Assembly (NCBI GenBank): GCA_963667145.1
Contig: OY762943.1
Location: forward strand, 744,001-808,000
DNA: 64,000 bases
Reading direction: 5' to 3'
Source: G963667145 sp963667145
GTDB lineage: Bacteria; Cloacimonadota; Cloacimonadia; G963667145
The notes under the pieces were generated by a model. The model saw only the letters and a list, made by a program, of their open reading frames with translations. It made no database searches and was not told where the DNA came from. Positions 28,101 to 35,229 of this stretch are shown piece after piece (the first letter of the stretch is position 1; each line of letters starts with the position of its first letter). Both the position numbers and the translations under genes were made by a program.

Positions 28101-28176
28101 CGAACAGACTATCGAAGGAGTGGAAGAAAGTTTGCAAAAAATGAATGTCCAAGAGTTAAAAGATTTGTTCGTTTAG
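25153..28176 (+). CDS. SNF2-family helicase with N-terminal SWIM-like zinc finger
   Basis: A protein of 1007 residues. A Cys/His cluster near residues 74-86 (SCASCGRKDCMH) is a SWIM-type zinc finger. The central DUF-like region (100-550) is followed by the SF2 ATPase core: QINGYNWL near 565, ADEMGTGKT (Walker A) near 590, and LDEAQAIKN (Walker B) near 680. The C-terminal lobe has YMDGSTSNRQK and the QAIDRTHRIGQ arginine-finger motif near 940. Such proteins (HepA/RapA relatives) remodel protein-DNA or RNA polymerase complexes. The ATG at 25153 lacks a strong ribosome site. The gene is monocistronic or heads the oxidoreductase gene 86 bases away. Confidence 0.85.
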   Translation: MILQREYLNQSNSWLFQDAIKFAKEELNVKIRKSGADSYKILLSSSPEKEMLNFKVEIDYNTKEDKVISHSCASCGRKDCMHYFSAIDYCYHHLSVQDLEENDRNQNLEEEIEIFNKFEILFSEKTIYVENLLMHNTPLKVYFTGYYSNLNKENFERDRNLFSDEDIALLKFLVKNRSFTNSKQKYFIIPVNKIPELLFILKTFKKGQVKLRETEEVLNFVEEEPKFEIRVSKNRNITLCTEFSTYNYFLGNSLYFCSTNSIYTTQLPLNKSKAKKLLDGTYYLNDIEVVFLHLLVKDIISKQGDKCYIDCPIPAHLPNPPKLHLRLAHPPGKITMEAQLVFDEEHVLPLSQALESYSLSLQKFPDGEKWCYIPQEFLSEIKDYYKNIGKIPDDYTEFTGYEVELVKDNIYQVENPAWEIEVAKELRDLLTQKVDLLPEFDIKSLQQNLLEVKINFSFDRIKIPLSVLKKMQREGKKKYQLSKEKKIIISKKTFDQIDLIEKNLHQQLSSSEESLTLPLYKLMQLDAIGNGRTNIDDDYLKQVIGDLLARTKQNIPPSPLNKYLRKYQINGYNWLKTLEFYHLNGILADEMGTGKTLQTLSVLAMMPKNENSLVICPKTLVHNWISEGKKFGLADKLVEYQGNKEKRKELLDDKGKIFIASYTIALRDIEFFQEHKFFYLILDEAQAIKNKLSSRSIAVKTISAQHKLAISGTPVENSLQDLWSIFDFLLPDYLPNYNNFVKEAESKAKENLLQKIISPFVLRRKKIDILQELPQKEDQVIYCGMSDEQHNYYYSMWEQISKSILNDKKITPIHILSGITKLRQIANGLNLLDLEETELSGKMEATTNLIKICVENEKKILVFAQFLKSLEAVKNFLISEKIDFSYMDGSTSNRQKVIDEFNDNEDKKVFLLSLKVGGLGLNLTAADTVILVDPWWNPMVEKQAIDRTHRIGQTKKINVYKLITTGTIEEKILELQTKKRELFEQTIEGVEESLQKMNVQELKDLFV

Positions 28177-28262
28177 AATTTTAATATAAAATCAAAATCG
28201 AAAAAAGCTGTTCATTGGTGCAAAATCCTTGCTGAAATTGGCTTTTCAAAGGAGCAATCATA

Positions 28263-29519
28263 GTGAAAAAATACGATGTGGTAATAATAGGCTCAGGACC
28301 TGCTGGACTGGGAAGTGCCTTCAAATTGATAGAAAGCAACCCAAAATTAAAAATCCTTCTTTTGGAAAAAGAAAAAATCTGCTCGGGCGGATTGCTAAAC
28401 GATTGCAAACAAAATTACACCTTCCCCATCGGCTTCACAGAAAGCTATTGGCAAAAAGAAGAAGCGGAAAAATATTTGGAAGAGGTGAAAACCCATCTCA
28501 AGCCAAATATTTTGAAGAAAGAAAATATTACCAAATACCAACTCCGAGCAGAAAAAGTTGGCGTGAAATTACTCGACATCAAACAAGCTCACATCGGAAC
28601 TGACAAAAGTGTTTTTCTGATAAGAGACCTCCTCGCAAAATTGGAAAACTTGGGTGTGGAAGTGAAATTGAAATCCGAAGTTTTGGAAATTGAAAAGGAC
28701 GCTGTCATCACCGATAACGAGACTTATTCCTACAAAAAGCTGATTATCGCTCCTGGGAGAATGGGCTTTTCTTTTCTGCAAAGAGTTATGAATAATTTTG
28801 AGATTAACTATGTGGATAATATTGTCGATATTGGGATTCGAGTGGAAACGAAGCTGGAAAATTATGACATTGTGAAAGACTATTACGACCCGAAATTCTA
28901 CTTTCCCAACAAGGTGAGGACTTTCTGCACCAATTCGGGGAACGCCTACGTTACCATGGAAAAATACCACAAATTCAACATCGTAAACGGACACGCTCTT
29001 TCCAAAGATAAAGGCGAAAACAACTTGGTGAACTTTGCGATGCTGAGAACGATTGGCTTGAAAAAACCCGTGAGAAGCGGTCAAGTTTTTGCCACATATC
29101 TTGCCAGAGTGAGCAACGAGATTGGCGGTGGACTTCCCATCATGCAGAGAATTGGCGATTTTGTTGCGGGCAAACGCTCGAAAATCGAGCACTTTAACGA
29201 TGATTTATTCGACTTCAAGCCGACTTGCAAAGCCTGTGCTGGAGACATCACACTTGCTGCACCTTCCAAGGTTATGAGGGATTTGTGGAATTCGCTGAAA
29301 CTCCTGAACGACATATCGCCAGGGCTGTTGCATCCTTCCACCATCCTCTATTATCCCGAGATAAAGATGTACGCCAACAGACCTGAGTTTGTTGATGAGT
29401 ACTTTAGAGTGAACGAGAACATGTATATGATTGGCGACGGAGCTGGCACTTCGCGAGGCATCACGGGAGCTTGGGCAAGCGGAATAAGAGTAGCGATAGG
29501 GATATTAAGCAAAAATTAA
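28263..29519 (+). CDS. COG2509-type FAD-dependent dehydrogenase
   Basis: A protein of 418 residues with an N-terminal FAD-binding GSGPAGLGSAFKL and a C-terminal YMIGDGAGTSRGITGAWASG, the second FAD site. Between them are a KLIIAPGR segment and a KACAGD cysteine pair. This is the uncharacterised dehydrogenase family COG2509, common in anaerobes; the substrate is unknown. The start is GTG 28263 with AAGGAG eight bases upstream. No partner gene is evident. Confidence 0.7.
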   Translation: MKKYDVVIIGSGPAGLGSAFKLIESNPKLKILLLEKEKICSGGLLNDCKQNYTFPIGFTESYWQKEEAEKYLEEVKTHLKPNILKKENITKYQLRAEKVGVKLLDIKQAHIGTDKSVFLIRDLLAKLENLGVEVKLKSEVLEIEKDAVITDNETYSYKKLIIAPGRMGFSFLQRVMNNFEINYVDNIVDIGIRVETKLENYDIVKDYYDPKFYFPNKVRTFCTNSGNAYVTMEKYHKFNIVNGHALSKDKGENNLVNFAMLRTIGLKKPVRSGQVFATYLARVSNEIGGGLPIMQRIGDFVAGKRSKIEHFNDDLFDFKPTCKACAGDITLAAPSKVMRDLWNSLKLLNDISPGLLHPSTILYYPEIKMYANRPEFVDEYFRVNENMYMIGDGAGTSRGITGAWASGIRVAIGILSKN

Positions 29520-29592
29520 ATTAGTAAAATTATTGACTGTGCATTATCAAGCATTTAATAAAGCCCTAATTTCAAAATAAGGAGAGTAAATT

Positions 29593-30138
29593 ATGTTAAA
29601 AAGAATACTATTGTTTATCATTTGTACCATTACATTAGTTGGTTGTTCTGCAACAAGTTTTAAGTATGTAGATAAATCTGTCCCTGTCAAAAAAGGAGTT
29701 ACTAAGTACCACCTAGAAGAAGTTAATGTTACCTTAAAACTTGGCACTAATGGGGAAGGAAAAGAAAACGACACTGTATACGCTTCACAAGATGAGTTAA
29801 AAGAACAATTTTCTAATGGTCTCAAAAAATATTTGGGAAAATATAATCTTTTGGGCTCAAACTCTGAAAGTTTAGCAATTTCTGCTTCTTTCGATTTTAC
29901 TAGAAATTTTAATTTCGGTGGAAAAGCCTTAAATATACCAACTTTTTCTCATGAAATTACTATAAAAAAAGGCAATACTAAAGTTGCTACTTATAATTGG
30001 TCTAATTATGTGATAGATTATAACACTCTAAGAAACCTAAAAATTGCCTCTTTTTTATCTGATGCAGATGATGAAAAGAAAGATATAGACCTTATTTGTG
30101 AAGAAATAATTGAAGATTTGAGTAAGTTTGGAGAATAG
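29593..30138 (+). CDS. Hypothetical lipoprotein
   Basis: A protein of 181 residues. A signal peptide ends in the lipobox LVGCSA (Cys18). The mature part is mixed beta and highly charged; no family is recognised. AAGGAG stands before the ATG. It has its own transcription unit, closed by a strong hairpin terminator at 30158. Base composition is slightly richer in A+T than the flanking oxidoreductase. Confidence 0.6.
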   Translation: MLKRILLFIICTITLVGCSATSFKYVDKSVPVKKGVTKYHLEEVNVTLKLGTNGEGKENDTVYASQDELKEQFSNGLKKYLGKYNLLGSNSESLAISASFDFTRNFNFGGKALNIPTFSHEITIKKGNTKVATYNWSNYVIDYNTLRNLKIASFLSDADDEKKDIDLICEEIIEDLSKFGE

Positions 30139-30157
30139 TATAAACTACTCTTAAAAT

Positions 30158-30189
30158 AAGGGATTTAAGATTACTTAAATTCCTTTTTT
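30158..30189 (+). terminator. Rho-independent terminator after lipoprotein gene
   Basis: Arms AAGGGATTTAAG (30158-30169) and CTTAAATTCCTT (30174-30185) pair over 12 bp with one G-T pair and a four-base loop, followed by six T residues. On the other strand the hairpin is followed by a weaker T stretch, so it may also end the hisA-type gene transcript. Confidence 0.8.
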
Positions 30190-30210
30190 ATCTCAAATAA
30201 TTAAAACCAA

Positions 30211-31455
30211 CTACTTCCTATCCCGTCTCTGCAACTCGTTGAAAACTTCTTGGAACGAGATTTTCTCTTTTGCCATGAAGCAAGTGAGAAAATAGAGCAA
30301 GTCGCCAACTTCCCAAATTTTGTCCTCTCGGGAGCGAGCCTCACACACCTCTTCGGCTTCTTCCATGATTTTTTCTCGGAGCAAATCCCCGTCAACCAAC
30401 TTCGCAGTGTAGGAATTGGGTCGCGGATTCGCAAACCGACTTTGGATAATATCGTAAAGCACCTGCAAATCAAACGGCTTTTCTCCAAAGCAAGAATAGT
30501 TCCCAAGGTGGCAAGCAACGCCCTTTTGCTCGGCTCTGATGAGCAAAGTGTCCCTGTCACAGTCGGTGCGGATAGATTGGAAATTCTGAAAATGCCCACT
30601 GGTTTCACCCTTAGTCCACAGAGCCTTGCGACTTCTGGAATAGTAGGTCACGTTGTTCTCTTGCAAAGTCTTGTAAAGCGACTCCTTGTTGGAATACGCC
30701 ATCATCAGCACATTGCCGAATTTATCCTGTGTGATAGTCGGCAGAAGCTCCTGCTTGTCCCACGCAAGCGACTCCACGAAACATTTGTGCAAATCGATAG
30801 CTCCAGTGTAGAGAGCCATCCCCACTTGCACGTCGTAGCCCTGACGACTGAGCTCAATAACCTGCTCGTTGTCCTTGATACCGCCTGCCACGGTAAGCTG
30901 ATTCTTCGTCTTAATCTTCTGAATAGCCTCAACGTCCATTCCCGTCATGCAACCCTCGGTTTCCACCATCGTGAACAAAAAGCTATCGCAATATTTCTCC
31001 AACTCTTGCACAGTGGAATAAACATCAAGCCCCGTATCGTGCTTCCAACCCTTCGTGGTGATTTTGCCCTTGTAAGCATCGATGGCAATCATGATGCGGT
31101 GTTTACCAAAATTGTCCACCAACTCTTGCAGAAATTCGTGATTGATTTTGTCGTCGCTGAACGCAACAGTGCCGATTATCAACTTTTGAGCACCGTAACT
31201 AAAAATCTTTTTGGCTTTTTCTATAGTGCGGATGCCTCCTCCAACACGGCAATCGGCGACTGTGCAGAGCTTGCGGATTAATTCCTCGTTGTCGCCCTGC
31301 CCAAGAGCAGCGTCCAAATCTATCACGGCAACCTGAGAAATCTTGGCAAACTCCTTGGCTAACTCCAGCGGTTCGCTCTTCTCCAACACTTTCTCTTTGC
31401 CGTTGCGGAGTTGCACGGCTTTGCCATCCATCAAATCTATAGAAGATATTAACAT
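30211..31455 (-). CDS. HisA-HisI-HisE trifunctional histidine biosynthesis fusion
   Basis: A protein of 414 residues that joins three steps. HisA (residues 1-235) has catalytic Asp7 (SSIDLMDG) and Asp126 (AIDAYKG), with the VGGGIR and VAGGI phosphate loops. HisI (about 238-330) has SRSRKALWTKGETSGH, DCDRDTLL and zinc Cys315 and Cys322. HisE (about 345-414) has EEAEEV and EVGDLLYFL. Together it covers phosphoribosyl-ATP pyrophosphatase, phosphoribosyl-AMP cyclohydrolase and ProFAR isomerase. Bifunctional HisIE is common; a HisA-HisIE fusion is much rarer. The start is ATG 31455 with GAGGTG upstream; the frame continues to 31515 through the tRNA but without a start there. No other his gene is adjacent. 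Confidence 0.88.
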   Translation of the reverse strand: MLISSIDLMDGKAVQLRNGKEKVLEKSEPLELAKEFAKISQVAVIDLDAALGQGDNEELIRKLCTVADCRVGGGIRTIEKAKKIFSYGAQKLIIGTVAFSDDKINHEFLQELVDNFGKHRIMIAIDAYKGKITTKGWKHDTGLDVYSTVQELEKYCDSFLFTMVETEGCMTGMDVEAIQKIKTKNQLTVAGGIKDNEQVIELSRQGYDVQVGMALYTGAIDLHKCFVESLAWDKQELLPTITQDKFGNVLMMAYSNKESLYKTLQENNVTYYSRSRKALWTKGETSGHFQNFQSIRTDCDRDTLLIRAEQKGVACHLGNYSCFGEKPFDLQVLYDIIQSRFANPRPNSYTAKLVDGDLLREKIMEEAEEVCEARSREDKIWEVGDLLYFLTCFMAKEKISFQEVFNELQRRDRK

Positions 31456-31480
31456 CGTCACCTCGTTTCGGATAAAAAAA

Positions 31481-31555
31481 TGGAGCGGGCAACGAGAGTC
31501 GAACTCGCGACCCACAGCTTGGGAAGCTGGTACTCTACCACTGAGCTATGCCCGC
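31481..31555 (-). tRNA. tRNA-Gly (anticodon CCC)
   Basis: On the minus strand the acceptor arms GCGGGCA and TGCCCGC pair fully, with discriminator T and encoded CCA. The D-arm is GCTC/GAGT, the T-arm GCGAG/CTCGT. The anticodon loop TTCCCAA gives CCC, reading GGG. The outermost anticodon-stem pair (C27 against T43) is a mismatch, while the other four pair. It lies between atpA and the hisA fusion. Confidence 0.93.
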
Positions 31556-31565
31556 TCATATCTGT

Positions 31566-31603
31566 CAAAAATAAATCCTCCCCAAAATTCCTTTTAAGGA
31601 GGA
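31566..31603 (-). terminator. Rho-independent terminator of the atp operon
   Basis: Read on the minus strand after atpA: TCCTCC (31603-31598), a 16-base loop containing a smaller hairpin, GGAGGA (31581-31576), then TTTATTTTT. It separates the ATP synthase genes from tRNA-Gly. Confidence 0.65.
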
Positions 31604-31619
31604 AAATTTTTAGTTTCTT

Positions 31620-33122
31620 TTATTTAAATTTCTCTGCAACGCTCTTGCACAAAGTGTGCATCTTCTCTTGAAGAGCGTCGGTGAATTTTTCTGTGGACAA
31701 AGATTTTTTCAAATCTCCAAACTTATCGTCCAACTCCTCGAAAAGTTTCTCCTCCACGTTGACAATCTTGGACAAATCGATTTCGTCCAAATAGCCGTTA
31801 TTCGCCATGAAGATAATCATAATTTGCTTGGAAACTTCCAGAGGTTTGTATTGCCCTTGCTTCAGAATCTGAATAAGTCTCTCGCCTCTACGCAACTGAG
31901 CTTGAGTTGCTTTGTCCAAATCCGAACCGAATTTTGCAAAAGCCTCAAGTTCCGCATATTGAGCCAAGTTGAGTCTGAGCTGACCCACAACTTTTTTCAT
32001 ACAGTTGATTTGAGCAGAACCACCCACACGCGACACGGACAAACCAGCGTTAATCGCTGGACGACGACCAGAGTAGAACAATTTGGAAGAAAGATAAATT
32101 TGCCCGTCTGTAATAGAAATCACGTTGGTAGGGATGTAAGCTGAAATATCTTCCGCTTGTGTCTCGATAATCGGCAACGCCGTGAGACTGCCTCCGCCCA
32201 ACTCGTCATTGAGTTTACTAGCTCTCTCAAGCAAGCGTGAATGCAAATAAAACACATCTCCAGGGAAAGCCTCACGGCCTGGTGGTCTCCGCAAAAGAAG
32301 CGAAAGCTCGCGATAAGCCACAGCATGCTTGGACAAATCGTCATAAATGATAAGAGCATGCTCGCCCTTGTCTCTATAATATTCCGCAATGGAAGCACCC
32401 GCAAACGGAGCAATGTATTGCAAAGCAGGTGAAACGGAAGCTGTAGCACTAACAATCGTAGTGTAAGCCATCGCACCATGCTCTTCGAGAGTCTTCACAA
32501 TACTGGCAACTGTAGAAGCCTTTTGCCCCACAGCCACATATATACACTTAACGCCTGTTTCTTTTTGATTGATAATCGTATCGATACCGATAGCGGTTTT
32601 ACCTGTTTGACGGTCACCGATGATAAGCTCTCTCTGACCTCTACCGATGGGAATCATGGAATCGATAGCTTTGATACCTGTCTGCAAAGCCTCTTCCACT
32701 GGCTGTCTTTGGATAACACCAAGAGCTTTTCTCTCCACTGGCAAATAAGCCTCTGCTTTTATCTCGCCCTTGCCGTCTATCGGTGCACCAAGCGGATTAA
32801 CAACCCTACCCAAAGTAGCCTCTCCAACTGGCACTTGCAAAACCTTTCCACTTCTTTTTACAGTATCGCCCTCTTTCACGCTACTACCATTACCGAAAAG
32901 GATGCAACCAACATTGTCTTCTTCGAGGTTGAGAGCCATTCCGTGAACGCCATTCTCGAAAACAATCATCTCGGAAGCAACTACATTGTGCAATCCGTAA
33001 ACACGAGCAATCCCGTCACCAACTTCGACTACTTTGCCAGTCTCGGCTATATCCACATCGAAAGAAAAATCGTCTATTCTACTCTTTAAAATACTACTTA
33101 CTTCATCAGGTTGTATCTTCAT
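31620..33122 (-). CDS. atpA: F-type ATP synthase alpha subunit
   Basis: A protein of 500 residues. The P-loop is GDRQTGKT at 169-176; other family segments are VNPLGAPIDGKG, the alpha Arg finger region in VSRVGGSAQ, and the C-terminal YKPLEVSKQ. It is a non-catalytic nucleotide-binding subunit of F1. It is last in the local order atpB, triple c, atpE, atpF, atpH, atpA. Genes for gamma, beta and epsilon do not follow; a terminator and tRNA do. Confidence 0.97.
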   Translation of the reverse strand: MKIQPDEVSSILKSRIDDFSFDVDIAETGKVVEVGDGIARVYGLHNVVASEMIVFENGVHGMALNLEEDNVGCILFGNGSSVKEGDTVKRSGKVLQVPVGEATLGRVVNPLGAPIDGKGEIKAEAYLPVERKALGVIQRQPVEEALQTGIKAIDSMIPIGRGQRELIIGDRQTGKTAIGIDTIINQKETGVKCIYVAVGQKASTVASIVKTLEEHGAMAYTTIVSATASVSPALQYIAPFAGASIAEYYRDKGEHALIIYDDLSKHAVAYRELSLLLRRPPGREAFPGDVFYLHSRLLERASKLNDELGGGSLTALPIIETQAEDISAYIPTNVISITDGQIYLSSKLFYSGRRPAINAGLSVSRVGGSAQINCMKKVVGQLRLNLAQYAELEAFAKFGSDLDKATQAQLRRGERLIQILKQGQYKPLEVSKQIMIIFMANNGYLDEIDLSKIVNVEEKLFEELDDKFGDLKKSLSTEKFTDALQEKMHTLCKSVAEKFK

Positions 33123-33132
33123 TCATTCACTC

Positions 33133-33660
33133 CTATTGAGCAGCAAGTCTGCCTAAACTATTTTTAATGGAACAATCCACAATAAATTTTTTGGTATGCA
33201 CCACAAACCCACCAATAATACTCTCATCAATAGACACAGTAATATTTGGCTCCTTACCTATTTTTTGTTTTATCGCTTCACCAATTTCGTTAATCAAACC
33301 ATCGGAATGCTGTCTCGCCAACACCACTTGCACTTCTTCCTTTTTTAGATAATCAAGCACAATCTCTTGCAATTCTGCCAAAATATCCAAAACAAGAACA
33401 AAGCGGTGTTTTTTCACCAACAACAACAAGAAGTTAAACCAAAGTTTGTTGCAAGAGGTCTGCTCGGACAAATCAACGACAAACTCTTTCTTTTTGGCAA
33501 AGCTGAAAACCGAACTATTCAGGCTTTGAACAAGTTGGGAATGATTTTGGAAAAAAGCAACCAAAACATCAATGTCAGCAGCGAACTTATCCAAATCATC
33601 TTTGTTTGCCAAAGAGAAAACAGCCTTAGCATATCTGGAAGCGATTACTTTATTTCTCAC
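33133..33660 (-). CDS. atpH: F-type ATP synthase delta subunit
   Basis: A protein of 175 residues with an N-terminal ASRYAKAVFSLA helix and a C-terminal end (GGFVVHTKKFIVDCSIKNSLGRL) as in the OSCP/delta family. It joins F1 to the peripheral stalk. The likely start is GTG 33660: AAGGGAA is seven bases upstream. A TTG at 33666, overlapping the atpF stop, is too close to that site. Confidence 0.9.
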   Translation of the reverse strand: MRNKVIASRYAKAVFSLANKDDLDKFAADIDVLVAFFQNHSQLVQSLNSSVFSFAKKKEFVVDLSEQTSCNKLWFNFLLLLVKKHRFVLVLDILAELQEIVLDYLKKEEVQVVLARQHSDGLINEIGEAIKQKIGKEPNITVSIDESIIGGFVVHTKKFIVDCSIKNSLGRLAAQ

Positions 33661-33662
33661 TT

Positions 33663-34139
33663 TCAAATTCCCTTGGAAATCATATTTCTGATAATTTCGG
33701 CATCGGTTTTCTCATCGATTTTTTGACCGATAATCTTCTCGGAAACTTTAGCCACCAAAACAGCAACTTCATCGCTAATGCCTTGCACAATCTTAGACTT
33801 TTGCGAAAGGAGTTCATGTTTGCTCTCTTGGATGATTTCCTTTTCTTTGTCTTTGGCTTCTTTCAAGATTTGACCAGCTTGCACTTCAGCTTTGTCCAAA
33901 AGCCTCTTCTTTTCCGCTCTAATCTCGGCATCAGCTTTTTTCAATTCGGCTTCTTTCTTCTCCACCAAACCTTGCAACTCAATGCGAGCTTCTTCCGTCT
34001 CCTTCAATTCCGTAGCAATCTTCTCTTGCCTTTGCTTTAGAAACTTCTTAACGTTCTGAAAGATAAACTTATTCAAAAGCCACATCAAAACGATGAAGTT
34101 CAAAATAACTAATATCAGCGAATAATCTATGCTTACCAT
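33663..34139 (-). CDS. atpF: F-type ATP synthase b subunit
   Basis: A protein of 158 residues with one N-terminal membrane helix (about 7-27) and then a long charged coiled coil rich in Lys, Glu, Ala and Gln. This is the usual b-subunit architecture and length. It forms the peripheral stalk. Only one b gene is present. Confidence 0.92.
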   Translation of the reverse strand: MVSIDYSLILVILNFIVLMWLLNKFIFQNVKKFLKQRQEKIATELKETEEARIELQGLVEKKEAELKKADAEIRAEKKRLLDKAEVQAGQILKEAKDKEKEIIQESKHELLSQKSKIVQGISDEVAVLVAKVSEKIIGQKIDEKTDAEIIRNMISKGI

Positions 34140-34183
34140 AAGCTACGACTCCTTTCTAAAATTTTCCGTTAAATTCAGACGAT

Positions 34184-34426
34184 TTATACCGAAAACATCA
34201 AAAGAAGAGCGATAACCAAAGAATAAATACCAGTAGATTCCGACACAGCCTGACCAACAAGCATTGTTCTGGTGATAAGACCTGCATGTTCTGGGCTTCT
34301 GGCAATACCTTCACAAGCTTTACCAGCAACAAAACCCTCTCCAAGTCCAGGTCCCAAAGCTCCAAGACCCATACAAATACCAGCTCCAAGCAACGCAGCA
34401 GCCTTAACGATAAACGACATATCCAT
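34184..34426 (-). CDS. atpE: F-type ATP synthase c subunit with Na+-type two-carboxylate site
   Basis: A hairpin of 80 residues. Helix 2 carries VSESTGIYSLV with the ion-binding Glu63 followed by Ser64, Thr65 and Tyr68, the ligand set of Na+-dependent c subunits such as Ilyobacter. Helix 1 carries GPGLGEGF, with Glu30 where Ilyobacter has Gln32. The pair Glu30/Glu63 (33 apart) matches the two-carboxylate motif described in Fusobacterium nucleatum. AGGAGG stands upstream. The neighbour gene encodes a triple c-like protein lacking these glutamates. Confidence 0.93.
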   Translation of the reverse strand: MDMSFIVKAAALLGAGICMGLGALGPGLGEGFVAGKACEGIARSPEHAGLITRTMLVGQAVSESTGIYSLVIALLLMFSV

Positions 34427-34476
34427 AATTACATCCTCCTAATTCTTAAAAAAATTAAGAATTATATTTTTCAATT

Positions 34477-35226
34477 TTATAAAACAAACATTAACAAAAA
34501 TGAGACAATAAGAGCATAAATAGCTGTAGATTGTGTAACAGCAGAACCTATAAACATTACCCTCATAATTCCCATTTCGCCTTTACCGACTTTGGCAATA
34601 GCCATATTAGATTTACCCACCAACTCTCCAATGCCTAACCCAGGGCCTATGCTACCAAGACCTATGCATAGACCAGATGCGAGAAAAGCAACAGATTTAA
34701 TAACTATGGGACCAGTAATTAATCCTTCAGGTTGCAAAGGTGTGGAATATAAAAGCATTAAAGAAACCAACAAAGCATAAATCGTCACGGACTGACTGAG
34801 TGCCTGTCCTATTAGCATATTCCCAAGCAAGGTGGCATTCTTATCAGGAACTCTGCCCATGGCCACACAAGTTTTCCCTCCTATAACTCCTGCACCATAG
34901 CCAGAACCTAAAGAACCCAATCCGATGGAGATGCCCGAACCCATCAACGCAGCTACTCTATACCATCCTCCAGCAGGATTATCCAACCCACCGAAGAGAA
35001 GCAAAAGTCCTACAACAAGAGCCAAAATAGCTCCCGTTTGGGAAGCAGCTTGACCTATCAGCATAGAGCGGAAAAGTCTTTCGTTTACCTGTGGCTGTCT
35101 CTCCATAGCTTCAACAGCACCACCTGCGATATAGCTAGAACCGATTCCTGTGGCAAGCGAAGACGTGCCAACTGCTATACCAGAAGAAACGAAAGCTGCC
35201 ATTTTAATAATTCCAGGGTCTATCAT
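34477..35226 (-). CDS. Triple-hairpin c-type subunit lacking ion-binding carboxylates
   Basis: A protein of 249 residues formed by three c-type hairpins (about 1-80, 84-162, 170-249) joined by short loops. Each keeps the Gly-rich helix 1 and the GQA-type helix 2. At the place of Glu63 of atpE, all three have Gln: Gln63, Gln145 and Gln232. At the place of Glu30 they have Ser30, Ala112 and Ile199. The third hairpin has a Glu at 201, two residues past the second site. The gene starts three bases after the atpB stop behind a GGAGG-like site and precedes atpE, so it is made with the ATP synthase. Known duplicated c subunits lose some sites, but usually keep at least one. It may be an ion-silent rotor part, an assembly protein, or a ring of separate use. 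Confidence 0.85.
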   Translation of the reverse strand: MIDPGIIKMAAFVSSGIAVGTSSLATGIGSSYIAGGAVEAMERQPQVNERLFRSMLIGQAASQTGAILALVVGLLLLFGGLDNPAGGWYRVAALMGSGISIGLGSLGSGYGAGVIGGKTCVAMGRVPDKNATLLGNMLIGQALSQSVTIYALLVSLMLLYSTPLQPEGLITGPIVIKSVAFLASGLCIGLGSIGPGLGIGELVGKSNMAIAKVGKGEMGIMRVMFIGSAVTQSTAIYALIVSFLLMFVL

Positions 35227-35229
35227 TAC

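Noticed and set aside
30705..30932. Opposite-strand and other-frame ORFs inside conserved genes (for example inside the hisA fusion, atpA, SNF2)
   Set aside because: They are shadows of the real frames, with Arg- or Ser-rich low-complexity translations and no ribosome sites.
31456..31515. Extension of the HisA fusion into the tRNA-Gly gene
   Set aside because: The frame is open by chance; GAGGTG and ATG 31455 define the start and the HisA N-terminus is complete from there.
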